Origin: Calliopsis andreniformis
Lineage: Eukaryota > Arthropoda > Insecta > Hymenoptera > Andrenidae
Assembly (NCBI RefSeq): GCF_051401765.1
Contig: NC_135071.1
Location: forward strand, 6,798,961 to 6,862,960
Reading direction: 5' to 3'
Length of the DNA: 64,000 bases
The position numbers were made by a program, and so were the translations under genes. Below, piece after piece: positions 22,036 to 33,255 of this stretch; position 1 is the stretch's first letter; each line of letters opens with the position of its first letter. The notes under the pieces are model-generated. The model had not been told where the DNA came from. It searched no databases and worked only from the letters and a program-made list of their open reading frames with translations.

Positions 22036-23347
22036 CTAATAGAATATGCAATCATAAATAATAAGCAATATTAATAGAAAAAGGGCGAAATAAATACAAC
22101 GAGATAGAGAGAAATGGCGATAGTTAGAGAGGGATAGAGTAAGATAGAGTGAGATGGAGATAAAATAGGCCGTGTGACGTTAGACGAGTGATATAAACGA
22201 ACTGAGTAGTCGGAACATTTATAAACACGGAAAGTGAACGAAAGAAACACATCTGGCCGCGGTGACAGCTAATCGCGAACTCTGAATTTTTATGTATTTG
22301 AAAATGTAGATCCTTCGAGATGTGAGTATCTGAGAAATTGAATATTTAAATATTGAAATACTTGAAAGTTTGCAAATGTAAAAATATTAAATCGCTTTTA
22401 CTAAAGCTACAAAAAAACTTGTGTATGTCACAAGTAATTATAACCATATCTAAAAACATTGCCTCCAACTGCATACTTCTGCACATAACAAAAACCTGCA
22501 ATTAAGGTTTAATATTTATGGTACATGCTAAATCATGTGAAACTAAAATTGTCCCGTACTTTTTTGAAAACATATTTCTGGGTCGAACAGCAGTATCACA
22601 GTGAAACGAATTTTCTATGCACACATACTAACGCTTGACAGAAACAGATGTCCTGGGCTGCAGGCAAAGCGTAGAAACACGTGCTCTTGTGCATAATACG
22701 CTCGTGCACGTAAATCTATCTCGTATTATCTGTGAATAGCTATACGAAGATCTTAATATAATAGGTTCACCTTTATGACATATGTAATAACGACGATAAT
22801 AATGATCGCAGCAGAGATATTAAAAGCAGTTACAGTCATTATACGTTGTTGAATACTGGTCATTATAATTATCTCTATTTCAACCCCATACATGTTTTTA
22901 GAGAATTTAAACCAATGTAGGACTATGTTTCAAATTGAAACAAATAGTGTTAATTCAACGTAGGCTTACTACTCATTAGCAAGTTCTAGACCACGATTTC
23001 GAAGTCAAAGCATACTCATGGTAGCCCACTTTAATCTTATGAGTCACTGTCAACTATGAATGACAGTGTTCGCAAATGTGTATCAGTACAACTCTTTTAC
23101 TCTAGACTATTTCAAACTATAGCGTATGTAACAATGAGGCTGTAACGAGAAAATAATGTGCTTGAGTCGATGTAAACGAAATACATATTGATATTCTACA
23201 AAATGCCTACGAGTTTGATAAATTTATTATGTCTACAGATTGTATAAGCTCATCTCCATTGAATTTATTTGAAATGAAAGAAGTAATAGTATTTAGTTTT
23301 TGTATATTTGAAATTTTAAATACTGAGAAATTTCGGACCCTGAAAGG
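22036..23347. other. Unassigned stretch
   Basis: I see no gene. A short low-complexity patch (ATATTTAAATATTGAAATAC) is present at 22330-22370. Confidence 0.5.
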
Positions 23348-24074
23348 AGTAACCCTAAAATGATATCTATTTTTGCCCGTTTAGGTCCTTCGATTTCGGA
23401 TCTGAATTTTATGTCAAATGTTAGTTTATAATGAGACATCAATCAGCACAAAATTTTAAATTAGGCTGACAATTGGTTTCGAAAATGTGAGAGGTCAAAG
23501 TTGAGATAACATTCATTCAGACGTTAGTCCATACGACATAGATGTCATGCTCCTACAAACCTTTCTCCGAATTATTAGGAACTAGTATATCAAAATGTGT
23601 TCTAATTTTTATAAAATTGTTTAACATTTTTACAAATGTGAAACTTTCATTTAAAAGTTAATAACGTAAATAGTTATAAATTCCGATATTTGTAATGTAT
23701 CCATCATCATTCCCAAAAATCAAAATCAGTAAAAATAAAAATTATGTTGATGTAACATGAATATTAATGTCATATATCATCTATTATATTGAGTTAGTCA
23801 TTGAAAATCTAAGCTCAAATTAGTTGCTAGAAATCGGAAAAATCCTTTCAAGTACCTTTTTTGATTCTCGGAGTGACATAAAGATTTGTACATTGAAGTT
23901 CATAGGCTGATGCATCAATGAATTTTACCAACCTTATCCTGTCATATCTCCAAAATTAATTGTCAGCATAATTTAAAATTTTGTGGTGATTGACGTCTCA
24001 TTATAAACTAATATTTTGTACAAAATTCAGTTCCCAAAACGTGGGACCAAAAACGGACAATTTTGAGGGTTACT
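23348..24074. mobile_element. MITE with about 190-bp inverted repeats
   Basis: The ends are AGTAACCCT (23348) and AGGGTTACT (24066-24074). The arms match over TTAGTTTATAATGAGAC(A/G)TCAATCA, CACAAAATTTTAAATTA and GCTGACAATT, down to about 23530 and 23880. The central 350 bases are AT-rich and non-coding. This is a non-autonomous DNA transposon; the superfamily is not settled. Confidence 0.82.
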
Positions 24075-24330
24075 TTTTGAATTTTTGAAATCTGAATATT
24101 TAATATTTTAAATATTGAAATCCGAATACCTGAAAATTTTCATGTTTTAAAGTATAATTATTTGAAATTTGTTGTTAAGTCCTGGCCACGCTGCCGAGAA
24201 TAAATAACAGTATAATATACGAGGTTTAGACTAGACTTCCTCGGGATCGTCGGAGTATTCGTGATTAGGAATTGGTTAGACTGGTTGACATTTAAACACA
24301 TGCGTATAAGAGTGCAGGTAGTTTATTTAA

Positions 24331-24446
24331 TTATATCTCGTTTCGGAGATAGTGTAGATATGTTATTACAAATTATATCTCGTTTCGGAGATACAGAATA
24401 TAGTTTAAGTTACACGATATCTCTTTTTGGAGATACAAAATATAGT
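24331..24446 (+). repeat. Three spaced copies of a TATCTC..GAGATA hairpin
   Basis: ATATCTCGTTTCGGAGATA appears near 24334 and again near 24384, and a variant (ATATCTCTTTTTGGAGATA) near 24418. Each is a small stem (TATCTC/GAGATA) with a 6-base loop. The intervening sequence also repeats in part (AGAATATAGTTTA, AAAATATAGTTTA). A short open frame across it encodes an imperfect ISRFGD peptide repeat, which I regard as a by-product. Confidence 0.75.
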
Positions 24447-25100
24447 TTACAAAAATTGACAATGTTTGGTTACCTTAAAACTAGCTTACGAGGGAAAAGG
24501 ACCCTAACTGCTCGGGTTTAGCAAACTTGCAAGATGTTTCTTCTTCTCATTCCACAGTTTTCACGTCGCGTGGTGCACTAACTAACAACTATGCACTCGA
24601 CAGGCCTAGTATTCGATACTTGAGTACGAATAAAAGAACGCCAAAGTTAAAAGTTACAACATGTTATAAAGGATTCGATTGAAATTTGTCCAAATAGTGG
24701 GATAGAATGACCTCTCGCAATTGATGCTTATCTCTGCGGTATTTACTGCGCGTGTTCTGTAATCGCGAAACTACCATCTGTAATTTTGGTTAATTTGGAA
24801 AACGATAGTTCTGAAGTAAAATACCAGCGAGGGCACAGTATAGTCTTCCTACTTTCTCGTATTCTATCAATTCTACAAATGCGAGGTACATACTAGGTCA
24901 GTCATCAACACACATTTGACACCTGCTGATGAACGACCTGCTTTAACAAAATACTAAGTTACGGGATCGTTCGGATTCAGAGCAAAACTCAGAATGGAAT
25001 GTTGCATGTCATATCGAAATTTACCGGGACGTAACTACTTATTTTAAAGTTTTAATCTTAAGTCCCTATTTATATTTCAAACAAAACTAAACTATAAACC
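24447..25100. other. Unassigned stretch
   Basis: I see no gene or repeat. Confidence 0.45.
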
Positions 25101-25102
25101 TA

Positions 25103-25275
25103 CAAAGTGAACAAAATAACTTGACCACCTCGAATATCTCCATTAGATTTTTAATATTTTTTGCATGCCATAATATTTACCCCTGCAAATCAAGCAACTT
25201 TTTCCTCTATCATTTCTTCCTATTACAAAATCTAAGCGAGATATTCGAAGTGGTCAAGTTCTTTCGTTCACTCTG
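25103..25275. mobile_element. Short MITE, about 173 bp
   Basis: Left arm CAAAGTGAACAAAATAACTT and GACCACCTCGAATATCTC are matched inverted by GAGATATTCGAAGTGGTC and CTTTCGTTCACTCTG at the right. A TA lies directly before the left end. The arms are about 60 bp and the middle is AT-rich. The structure suits a mariner-type MITE (inference from the TA). Confidence 0.8.
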
Positions 25276-27635
25276 TGTACCTACACAGCGTCTTCCAGAG
25301 AATTCTTTTACATCACGAGTTTTAAACAGAATAAGTCTTTCAAACATAGAACATATATGGATTACACATGAATGATTCACTATTATGATAACGCCTGTGT
25401 CTCTCTTAAACCCACTTTTCACGTATGCCACAGTAAATTTGACCTCTCAACGTGCGAATCCTTGCACGGTTCATCGCACACTTGGCAGCAATCCTATTTT
25501 ATTTCCTTCCTGTCTTGTACCCCGTGCTTTGCGACGTCTTTCTTGATATTTATACCTTTGTAGGCACAGCTTCGTCGCAGTTATTTGACTGCAAAACAAA
25601 CTTGGAGATAAACTTAAGTCCCTTAAATTAAGGGACTGAACATCAACTTTAAAGAAAGACAAATATTTGAAAGTTATTTTGAAAAAAACTTCAAATGGTT
25701 AACGAGTTACTTCTGATATAATGAGAATAAGTTTCAGTAATCAGTACGAAACTTTAAAAAGTTGTTTTGAAATATATTAAACGTATGCGCCGTAAGGACC
25801 TATTTTTCAAATTTATAATTTTATTTATTTTCCAAATTTATAACTTAAATTGAGCATGTTCTATACATATATACTATAGTATACATAACCACACATTTAA
25901 TCTACGCTCACTCAATTTCTATAATTTCATAAAATGTCCTTTACGTTAATCATAGTAAGAAACAAGAAATTAGAAAAACCGCCAACTTGCTTCGAATAAA
26001 TGAATGTACTGTTTTATTATACATAGTATAGTAGAGCGTATACAGCCGAATTTATTACTTAATTTTATACTACTTATCAATGTTATATCTACTATTGATT
26101 ATATTCTGCTATGTTAGTAGAGTAGCGATTAATAACATTTAAAAAATTTCGAGTTTAGCCTATAAAAATAATTGTTTGTTTCAAAACTAAACTTTAATAT
26201 AAGTTTCTAATATAATTTCTATAGTAGATATTACAAGTTAAGTAAGAAGTTATAGATATAAAAGTAGTTTCTTAAAACTATTTTTTTCTGAAGAATTAAA
26301 TATTTTGAAAGGAGAAATTTGTGATACTCCCTTAAAAAAAACAAAAAGAACAGAATATGGGACGATTTACTGTATCCCTTGGGAGTAATACGTTAGTAGC
26401 TATAGATGTAACATGTATATGTTCTATAAATGTCCCCAGTAAACGTCAAACGGAGAATTTTATCGGTATTCTTAATCTCTTTAGTTGAAGTTTGAAATAT
26501 TTGCATCAGTATAGCTGGCAAAGTAGGAAGTCTGAAATTTTGGAATACTGAAACTTTGTGGTACTATTGAAAATTTTTAGCGTGAATGAAAGCTTGAGAT
26601 ACTATAATAATTTGCGGCAGCAGTGAGATTTTGAAGTAACTATTAGTAAAAATTTAAAATATTGCTAAATCTTTGAGGTACTAGTAAGACTTTGAGATGT
26701 ATGGGTACATACGAATGAAATTTTGTAGTAGGTACTACTACAAATGTGAAATATTGTTGAAAATTTGAGATATTAGTGAAAAGTTGAGATACAGTAGAAT
26801 AGCTGTAATATTAAAGAAAATTTGAAATGCTTGGAAAATCTAATGGACTAATCAATCTTTAAAACTTCGAAATTTTCAGTCTTTTTATGTCTAAAACAAT
26901 CGCCTACATCTTCGTAAATATATTCCAAGAATCGATTCAGAGTTTGTTCTTACAAGAAGAGTAGTCCTTGAAACAGAAAGGCTCTTCCGCTCTGAAGATC
27001 GGTCTACCTCCTCGTTGACTAAACGGTTGCTCCTTTTAGGTTCGTGTGCGACTTAAAAATTGTTACAAATCAGTTGCTATAAAACTGAAGTTCATGGTAG
27101 CGTAAAAGACATGATAAATAATAGTGTACACTCTAGTTATATCTATAGTAAGGTAACAAGCTGGAACCTGAAAATTCGTCGCTTGTTGCCGAATATGTCT
27201 CCAGTTTCTTCGTTTTTATAATACTGTACGAGAGTCAAAACAAGACAACATGTGTAAGAGTACTGTCTTGTTCTTGAAAAATTTCGAAAATTTATATATT
27301 GTCATGGTCTTGGTTGAACAAATCTTGTTTTGACTTAGTATTGTTTTAATATTATATCCAATTTAAGATACAATTTGTTAAGCTAATTTTAAAACATAGC
27401 AAATTAATTATTTAATTTATACTTTATTTCTTATAATTATATATAAATCTAACCAGCACAAAGCAAGTAGCAAGCGGATCGAACTAAGAACGTGAACGTC
27501 TTTTTAGAATAAATGTCACATAAGGTTTTAATTTAACTCTTCAAATTATAACATGGTCTACGATGGGCAGTAGTAAAAGTGTAACAAGAAAATGGCAAGA
27601 AACAACAGCGAAGAAGGAAACACGTCTAACGCCTT
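25276..27635. other. Unassigned stretch with low-complexity array
   Basis: I see no gene. A perfect palindrome, AGTCCCTTAAATTAAGGGACT, is at 25617-25637 (10-bp arms, 1-base centre; 21 bases in all). From 26500 to 26830 there is a degenerate array of about 20-bp units built on GAAATTTTGAGATACTA. Frames at 25121-25375, 25210-25431 and 25471-25662 have no recognised domain. Confidence 0.45.
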
Positions 27636-27642
27636 GTCTATG

Positions 27643-27820
27643 TCACGGCCGACTTTAGTGCCAGTCAATCTGAATGAAACACAGCAAAACTGCGAGAGTT
27701 CGATTTTGCACTGAATAGACAGAAATTCACAATGCTGCGTACTCTTCCTATCAAATGTCAAATCAGACTCTTGCAGTGTTGCTGTTTTTCGTTCAGCATG
27801 GTTAGTACTAATGTCGGTTG
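27643..27820. repeat. Diverged palindrome, about 75-bp arms
   Basis: The reverse complement of 27643-27715 aligns with 27745-27820, with about 30 bases between. Shared pieces are CAATCAGACTCTTGCAGT-like and GCTGTTTTTCGTTCAG-like blocks, then ACTAA(A/T)GTCGG. The two arms also resemble each other as peptide when read outward on opposite strands (CKIELSQFCCVSFRLTGTKVG against CQIRLLQCCCFSFSMVSTNV). An inverted duplication is the simplest reading. Confidence 0.6.
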
Positions 27821-28082
27821 TTCTTACGTATCAAACGTATTTTCGTTACAAACAAATGTAAATATTGAAAAAATAGGCGTATGCTTACTATGTAAAGAAT
27901 ATAATGTCACAAGAGAAATTAAAATGAAAGACAGTAATATGCCAGGTCTTAAATTTGACATGAGTAAGGATAAGTCGTTATGACTAAACATATTTTATAT
28001 CTAACCTACATTTATGTCTTGTGTTAATTTACATAAACTCACTTGGGCCGAAATTCGTTTTTTATATTGCATTCAACTACTA
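27821..28082. other. Unassigned
   Basis: No feature recognised. Confidence 0.4.
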
Positions 28083-28110
28083 TTAACCCTTAACTATTGA
28101 CACGAAGCCT
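28083..28110 (+). repeat. piggyBac-type end (candidate)
   Basis: TTAACCCTTAACTATTGACA has the TTAA target followed by CCC typical of piggyBac ends. A facing CCTATAGAGGGTTAA lies at 33241-33255, on the far side of the gypsy element. Beyond CCCT the two ends match only loosely. Confidence 0.4.
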
Positions 28111-28373
28111 GACAAACTCCTGAAGGAAATTTTATTCAAAATTTAAAAAATACGGTTTATATGTTTTTTTGCAAATTTTTTAATTCTCTTTTTGTAAATG
28201 TTATGATGTTTTAATAAAAATATGTACTAAATGTTATGTTTAATTTTTATAGCAGAGAATAATTAATGTCACAATAATTTTCCTTAGTTAAGAATTAAAA
28301 TCATTAATGGATTTATATACACAAAAAAAAACATAGATCTATCATTCAAAATTAACTTATATATAAATAAGTA

Positions 28374-28762
28374 TGTTAGCGTCAACGTATTTTAGGAGAG
28401 AGTTTGGGACGGTTAGCCAAACGAAGACGTGTCGTTGAGGGATTTATGATAGGGTCTTAGTTTACGAATGGCTGATTGAGAGTGCATGAGACTAAACAGT
28501 CCCGCCGGCGACCGATGGCTGATGGCTACGTTGGGCCTCCCAGCTATCGGTTATTGTGTGACTGTTTAGAAGAAGAGCGAGTGTTTGGAAAAAGGCAAGC
28601 GGTCCGACACCGTATTGCTAAAGAATGGGAATATTGTTCCTAAAGGATCTGGCCACGGAGTGGGGAAGGCTATGCCTTTTGGTAAGAGGACTGTGATGAA
28701 CCCCACGGCACTTACCCCAGAACCGTCTACGGGACATTTTCTGATTCTTCACGTGTTTTTCC
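28374..28762 (+). mobile_element. Left LTR of the gypsy element
   Basis: It starts TGTTAGCGTCAACG, the same start as the solo LTR at 21561-21985, and shares its R/U5 blocks from GGCTACGTTGGGCCTCCCAG (28525) to CACGGCACTTACCCCAGAAC (28704). The exact right boundary is uncertain because the terminal CA is not obvious. It must lie before the primer-binding site at 28763. The U3 sequence GATTTATGATAGGGTCTTAG (28440) is also found, slightly changed, in the partial LTR at the window end. The frame at 28585-28806 is inside the LTR and is not a gene. Confidence 0.8.
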
Positions 28763-28780
28763 TGACATCAGAAGTGGGAT
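28763..28780 (+). other. Primer-binding site, tRNA-Leu-like
   Basis: TGACATCAGAAGTGGGAT matches the complement of an animal tRNA-Leu 3' end (TGGTGTCAGAAGTGGGAT) at 15 of 18 positions. The mismatches are all near the CCA end. Minus-strand DNA synthesis of the retroelement would have started here. Confidence 0.75.
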
Positions 28781-28819
28781 ACGGTATCAAAGTTTTACTT
28801 TGTTAAATCCACGTGCAAC

Positions 28820-31800
28820 ATGGATAACGCGTCATGTGTATCTGATACGCCTTCGTTCGAGGAGCTTTTCCGACAATTCATGGGAACAGTTATGTCAAAT
28901 GCTGTACCTTCTACGTCGACCGCGATGGTGGACAAAACGTGTGTGGATGCAGTGCCAGGATTTAGTGGTGTTGACATTGGTGAAGACGCTAATAAGTGGT
29001 GTGATATTGTGGACACAATCACGGAAAAACTTTCCGCCTCTCAAAGATTAAGTTTAGCCACTCACGCTCTTGTTGGACCAGCTAAAAACTGGTATCAAAG
29101 TTGGGACGGTACTCCACGAACGTGGGTGAAATTTCGCGAGGACTTATGCTCAGTATTTGTGACGGAAGATCGACTGTGCGAACGATTATCTCGGGCCGTC
29201 GCGTATACCAATGATTCGGCAGAGTCGTATTCCGAATATGCTCGCAATAAACTCAAGTTTTATGGACAAACGCGTGTTGAGTTCAAACAACATGAATTGA
29301 TTAGCTTAGTAATTGGTCATGTAACTGATAGTAATGTGCGACAATCGTTGTTAAATGCACGCTATAAAACTACGGCTGAGATGCTTTCGGGAATGTCGTA
29401 GTTTGTAAAGGCGAAGCCCATTAAGGAAGCAACTCAGGAAAAATTAGAGGAGCGAAGCCGGGCGCATCTCAAAAGACGGTGCTACAGCTGTAATGAAGAA
29501 GGACATACGGCAAGGTTTTGTGCTAAACAGTCGAAGTTAGAGGAAACACGCAACCCACCGCAGCGTGTGATTATTTGCACTTATTGTCACAAGCGGGGAC
29601 ATGGAGAGAACAACTGTTTTAAGAGATCTAATACTGTTGCTGAAAAATTTCAAACGAATGCTTGCTATTCGTTGGACCATAAGCTGACGCCTGTTCTCTT
29701 ACACAATGTCCTCGTTAAAGAAAGCCTCCTTGATAGCGGTGCTACATGCTCTCTGGTAAAAGAAAGTGTGGCAAAGAGGGCAAACTGCAAAATCAGTCCT
29801 TTCGTGACAACCGTTAGGAGGCTATCAAATTCTGCCACTATTACTGTGGGAAGTACTATAACCACAATTCAGACGGAAGGCCTAACATTGGAATTAGATA
29901 TATTTGTTGTTCCGGATTCTTCTATTCCATACGATCTCATTGTTGGGAAGAATGTTCTAAACAACGGGGATGTACAGATGGTCACCGACACAGATGGTAC
30001 GACACGGATTCAACGCGTTAGCTGTACTCAAGGAAGGACAAAATCGACCGAGGATTTGGCTTGTTACACTTTGAGCGGATTGAACGACGAATCGAGGGAA
30101 CGCCTGACGAATTTGTTGGAACGGTATAAGCATATGATGGCGACAGGAAGTAAGGTTCGAGAAGTAAGTACAGGCGAAATGAAGATTGTGACACAAGGAG
30201 ATAGTGTGGTAAGTTACCGCCCATATCGTTTGTCACTGATAGAGCGAGAGAAAGTGCGTGCAATAATAGCCGAATTGTTAGACAATGATATTATTAGAGA
30301 GAGTACGTCACCTTTTGCAAGCCCTATTATCTTAGTGAAAAAGAAAAATGGCGAGGACCGCATGTGTGTAGATTATCGGGCGCTTAATAGAATAACAAAG
30401 AAGGATCGTTTCCCATTACCTTTGATTGACGATCAATTAGATTGTTTAGGCGGTGCAAAGTATTTCACTACTCTGGATATGGCGTCAGGGTTTTATCAAA
30501 TACCAATTGCTGAATGCTCTATTGAAAAAACAGCATTCGTAACGCCCGATGGACATTACGAATTTAAACGCATGCCATTCGGGTTGTCCAATGCGCCTGC
30601 AGTCTTTCAACGTTCTATTAATGCTGCATTGAAAAATTTAAGGAATAAAACGTGTTTGATATATGTATATGATATATTAATTCCTTCAATGACAATAGAA
30701 GAAGGATTTAAACGTTTAGAGGGTGTTTTAATAGCACTCGATGAAGCAGGATTTTCTCTAAACTTAAAGAAATGTTCCTTCTTTAAGACTCAGATCGAAT
30801 ATTTAGGTAGAGAAATTTCATCTGATGGCATTAGGCCTGGAACGGGAAAGGTGAACGCTTTATTAGAAGCACCTGCACCTACCAATGTAAAACAGGTACG
30901 ACAGATAATGGGCCTTGCAAGCTACTTCCGGAAATTTATTCCTGAGTTTGCGGTACGTACGGCGTATATCACTAAGTTAACAAAAAATAATGTACCCTGG
31001 GAATGGGGTGAGGAACAAGAGTGTGCACGAAAATATATTTTAGATAAGCTTTGTTCAAAGCCACTGCTGATCATCTTTGATCCTAATCGAGAGACCGAAC
31101 TACATACGGACGCGAGCTCTCTTGGTTACGGGGCAATACTGTTTCAGAGACTAGATGGTGATTTGAAGGTGGTTTCTTATTATAGCAGGCGGACAACGCC
31201 CGAGGAATCGCGTTATCACTCGTACGAGTTAGAAACTCTTGCTATTGTAAATGCATTAAAACATTTTCGTGTATATCTCTTAGGAATCACTTTTAAAATC
31301 GTCACTGATTGTAATGCTATAAAAGCAACTAGCAATAAAAAGGACTTAATACCACGAATCGCTAGGTGGTGGATGTTTTTACAAGATTACACTTTTGAAT
31401 TAGAGTATCGTAAGGGTAAATGTATAGAGCATGTCGATTATTTAAGTAGAAATCCGCCGAAGGACTACCGAGTAGATTTTATCTGCGAGGGCTCATGGTT
31501 AGAAGTTATGCAGAAAAAAGATGACGAAACAAAAGACATAATCGACAAAATTAATGCGAACCATACTGTATCCACAGATTTTGAGATAAGGCAAGGTATT
31601 TTATGTAGGAAAATACGTAGGGATACAGGTCGAATAGTGTATAGAAGTTTTGTGCCTAAGGGGAGTAGAATTGGCCTGCTGCGTCTCTATCATGATGAAA
31701 ATTGCCATGTAGGACTTGATAAGACTTATGATCGGGTGGCACAGAAATATTGGTTTCCGAAAATGAGGACATTTGTTAAAAAATACATTGATCATTGTAT

Positions 31801-32689
31801 CACTTGTATTGTTGCCAAAAGGCATTCGGGTCCAAGACAAGGTTATTTGCATTCTATACCAAAAAAATGTATACCCTTTGACACTGTTCATTGTGATTGT
31901 GTTGGTCCATTTGAAACTTCTAAGGAGGGCTATCAACATATTTTGATAATAATCGATGCGTTTACTAAATATTTACAATTAATTCCGTCAAAAACTTTAA
32001 GTGGTCCTGAAACATTGCATGTATTTAAAGAACGCCTTACACTCTTTGGTACGCCGCGGATTATAGTTTTCGATCGGGCGACAAATTTTACTTATAAACC
32101 GCTTCAGCAATTTATTGAAAAACATGGTAGTATGATTCATTTTATTGCTACGGGAGCCCCACGAGCCAATGGTCAGGTTGAACGTTACGTAGGAACTGTA
32201 ACAAATCTCCTTACTGTTGAAATAAAAAAGGGTGCAGAATGGCCGAACAAATTGGCTAAATTAATGCTCACTCTAAATACCACCGTACAGAAGTCGACAG
32301 GATTTTCACCTTGTCGACTACTGTTTGGTCTAGATCAAGGGCCAGGAATTATGTCACGGGTTGAAGAACAATTGCCACCGACGAATGAGGTCATAGATGT
32401 TGTTGGTGATAGAGACGTAGCAGCAAAACGGCTTGAAGAAAATGCGGCTTCACAAGAACTCAGATTCAATAAAACACGTAGAAATAACATAGCTTACAAA
32501 GAAGGCGACACAGTATTCACGAAACCTGCCGACGACAGAAGGGCGAAATTAGCTGTAAAATATCTTGGTCCTTTCACTATTTCTAAGGTTCTTGAAAACG
32601 ATCGTTTTGAAATTATAGGGAAATCTGGTAGACACTTACAAGTAATAAAACAAGGTAACTTACAAGTAACCAGTGATAACGATCATTAA
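28820..32689 (+). pseudogene. gypsy/Ty3 gag-pol polyprotein, nearly intact
   Basis: The reading frame is continuous from the ATG at 28820 to 32689 except for a single in-frame TAG at 29399-29401. The first 193 codons are a retrotransposon gag (ALVGPAKNWYQSW, then a W..F...L segment). After the stop come two CCHC knuckles: CYSCNEEGHTARFC (about 29480-29521) and CTYCHKRGHGENNC (29576-29617). The following residue numbers count from 29567. Protease DSGA is at 56-59. Reverse transcriptase follows, with catalytic D304 (TTLDMASGFYQIPI) and the active-site box Y366-V-Y368-D369, where YVDD is expected. The first Asp of that box is therefore lost. RNase H has D515 (HTDAS). Integrase has an HHCC-type finger and D777, D836, E872 (D-35-E), then a GPF motif near the end. 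There is no chromodomain and no env gene. Confidence 0.93.
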
Positions 32690-33251
32690 TAATATTCATG
32701 ATATTAAAAATTATAACTATGTCACTATTATTGTATTCAGTGTGATATTGTATATGGTATTGTGTCACTGTTACTATATTCATAATGGCAAATCTAAACT
32801 AAATTTCAAGATGAGTATAAGTTCCAAGAATCAAGATCACTAATTTCGAAGATGATAATTCAAGTCTAAAGTCAGGATTGAAAGTACCAAGTAGCTTTTA
32901 GACATGGACCTACACCAATCTGTAATAAATCTAGCAAGATGAAGTAAAACCTATAACAAACAAAATCTCTTTCTCAGTTCATATGTCTTCTATTGAAAAA
33001 GTACAGTAAAGGCAAGAATAGTAGCTTAAGCCTCTATGGGCCGAATTTTTGTTGTAAATATAGACAGTTTGCACAGCCTTTGTTTTGGTATTTCTTTATT
33101 TTAGTCCTAGCAACCGTCATGAATATTGGTATTGGTTGTCTCGGAGAAATTATAGAATTTTTCCGAAATTTTCATGAAAAAAACTAAAATTATTTGATAA
33201 AATGTCGATAAGTTAACATGTGACCTGAAAGTTACACTGGCCTATAGAGGG
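32690..33251. other. 3' flank of gag-pol without an LTR
   Basis: A polypurine tract and a 3' LTR should follow the stop codon, but none of the LTR blocks (GGGCCTCCCAG, CTTACCCCAGAAC, TGTTAGCG) occur here or within several kilobases. The element is 3'-truncated or was rearranged. The 33-kb frame 32993-33187 has no known domain. Confidence 0.7.
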
Positions 33252-33255
33252 TTAA
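33241..33255 (-). repeat. piggyBac-type end (candidate), facing 28083
   Basis: CCTATAGAGGGTTAA ends in GGG|TTAA. With TTAACCC at 28083 it would make a TTAA-flanked pair enclosing the gypsy remnant. See the finding on this bracket. Confidence 0.4.

Noticed and set aside
24261..24521. Open frame with ISRFGD peptide repeats as a neuropeptide precursor
   Set aside because: There is no signal peptide and no dibasic cleavage pattern between repeats. The repetition follows the DNA hairpins. It is kept only as a low-probability finding.
29665..31939. Minus-strand frames within the gag-pol region
   Set aside because: They are shadows of the long plus-strand frame and have no motifs.
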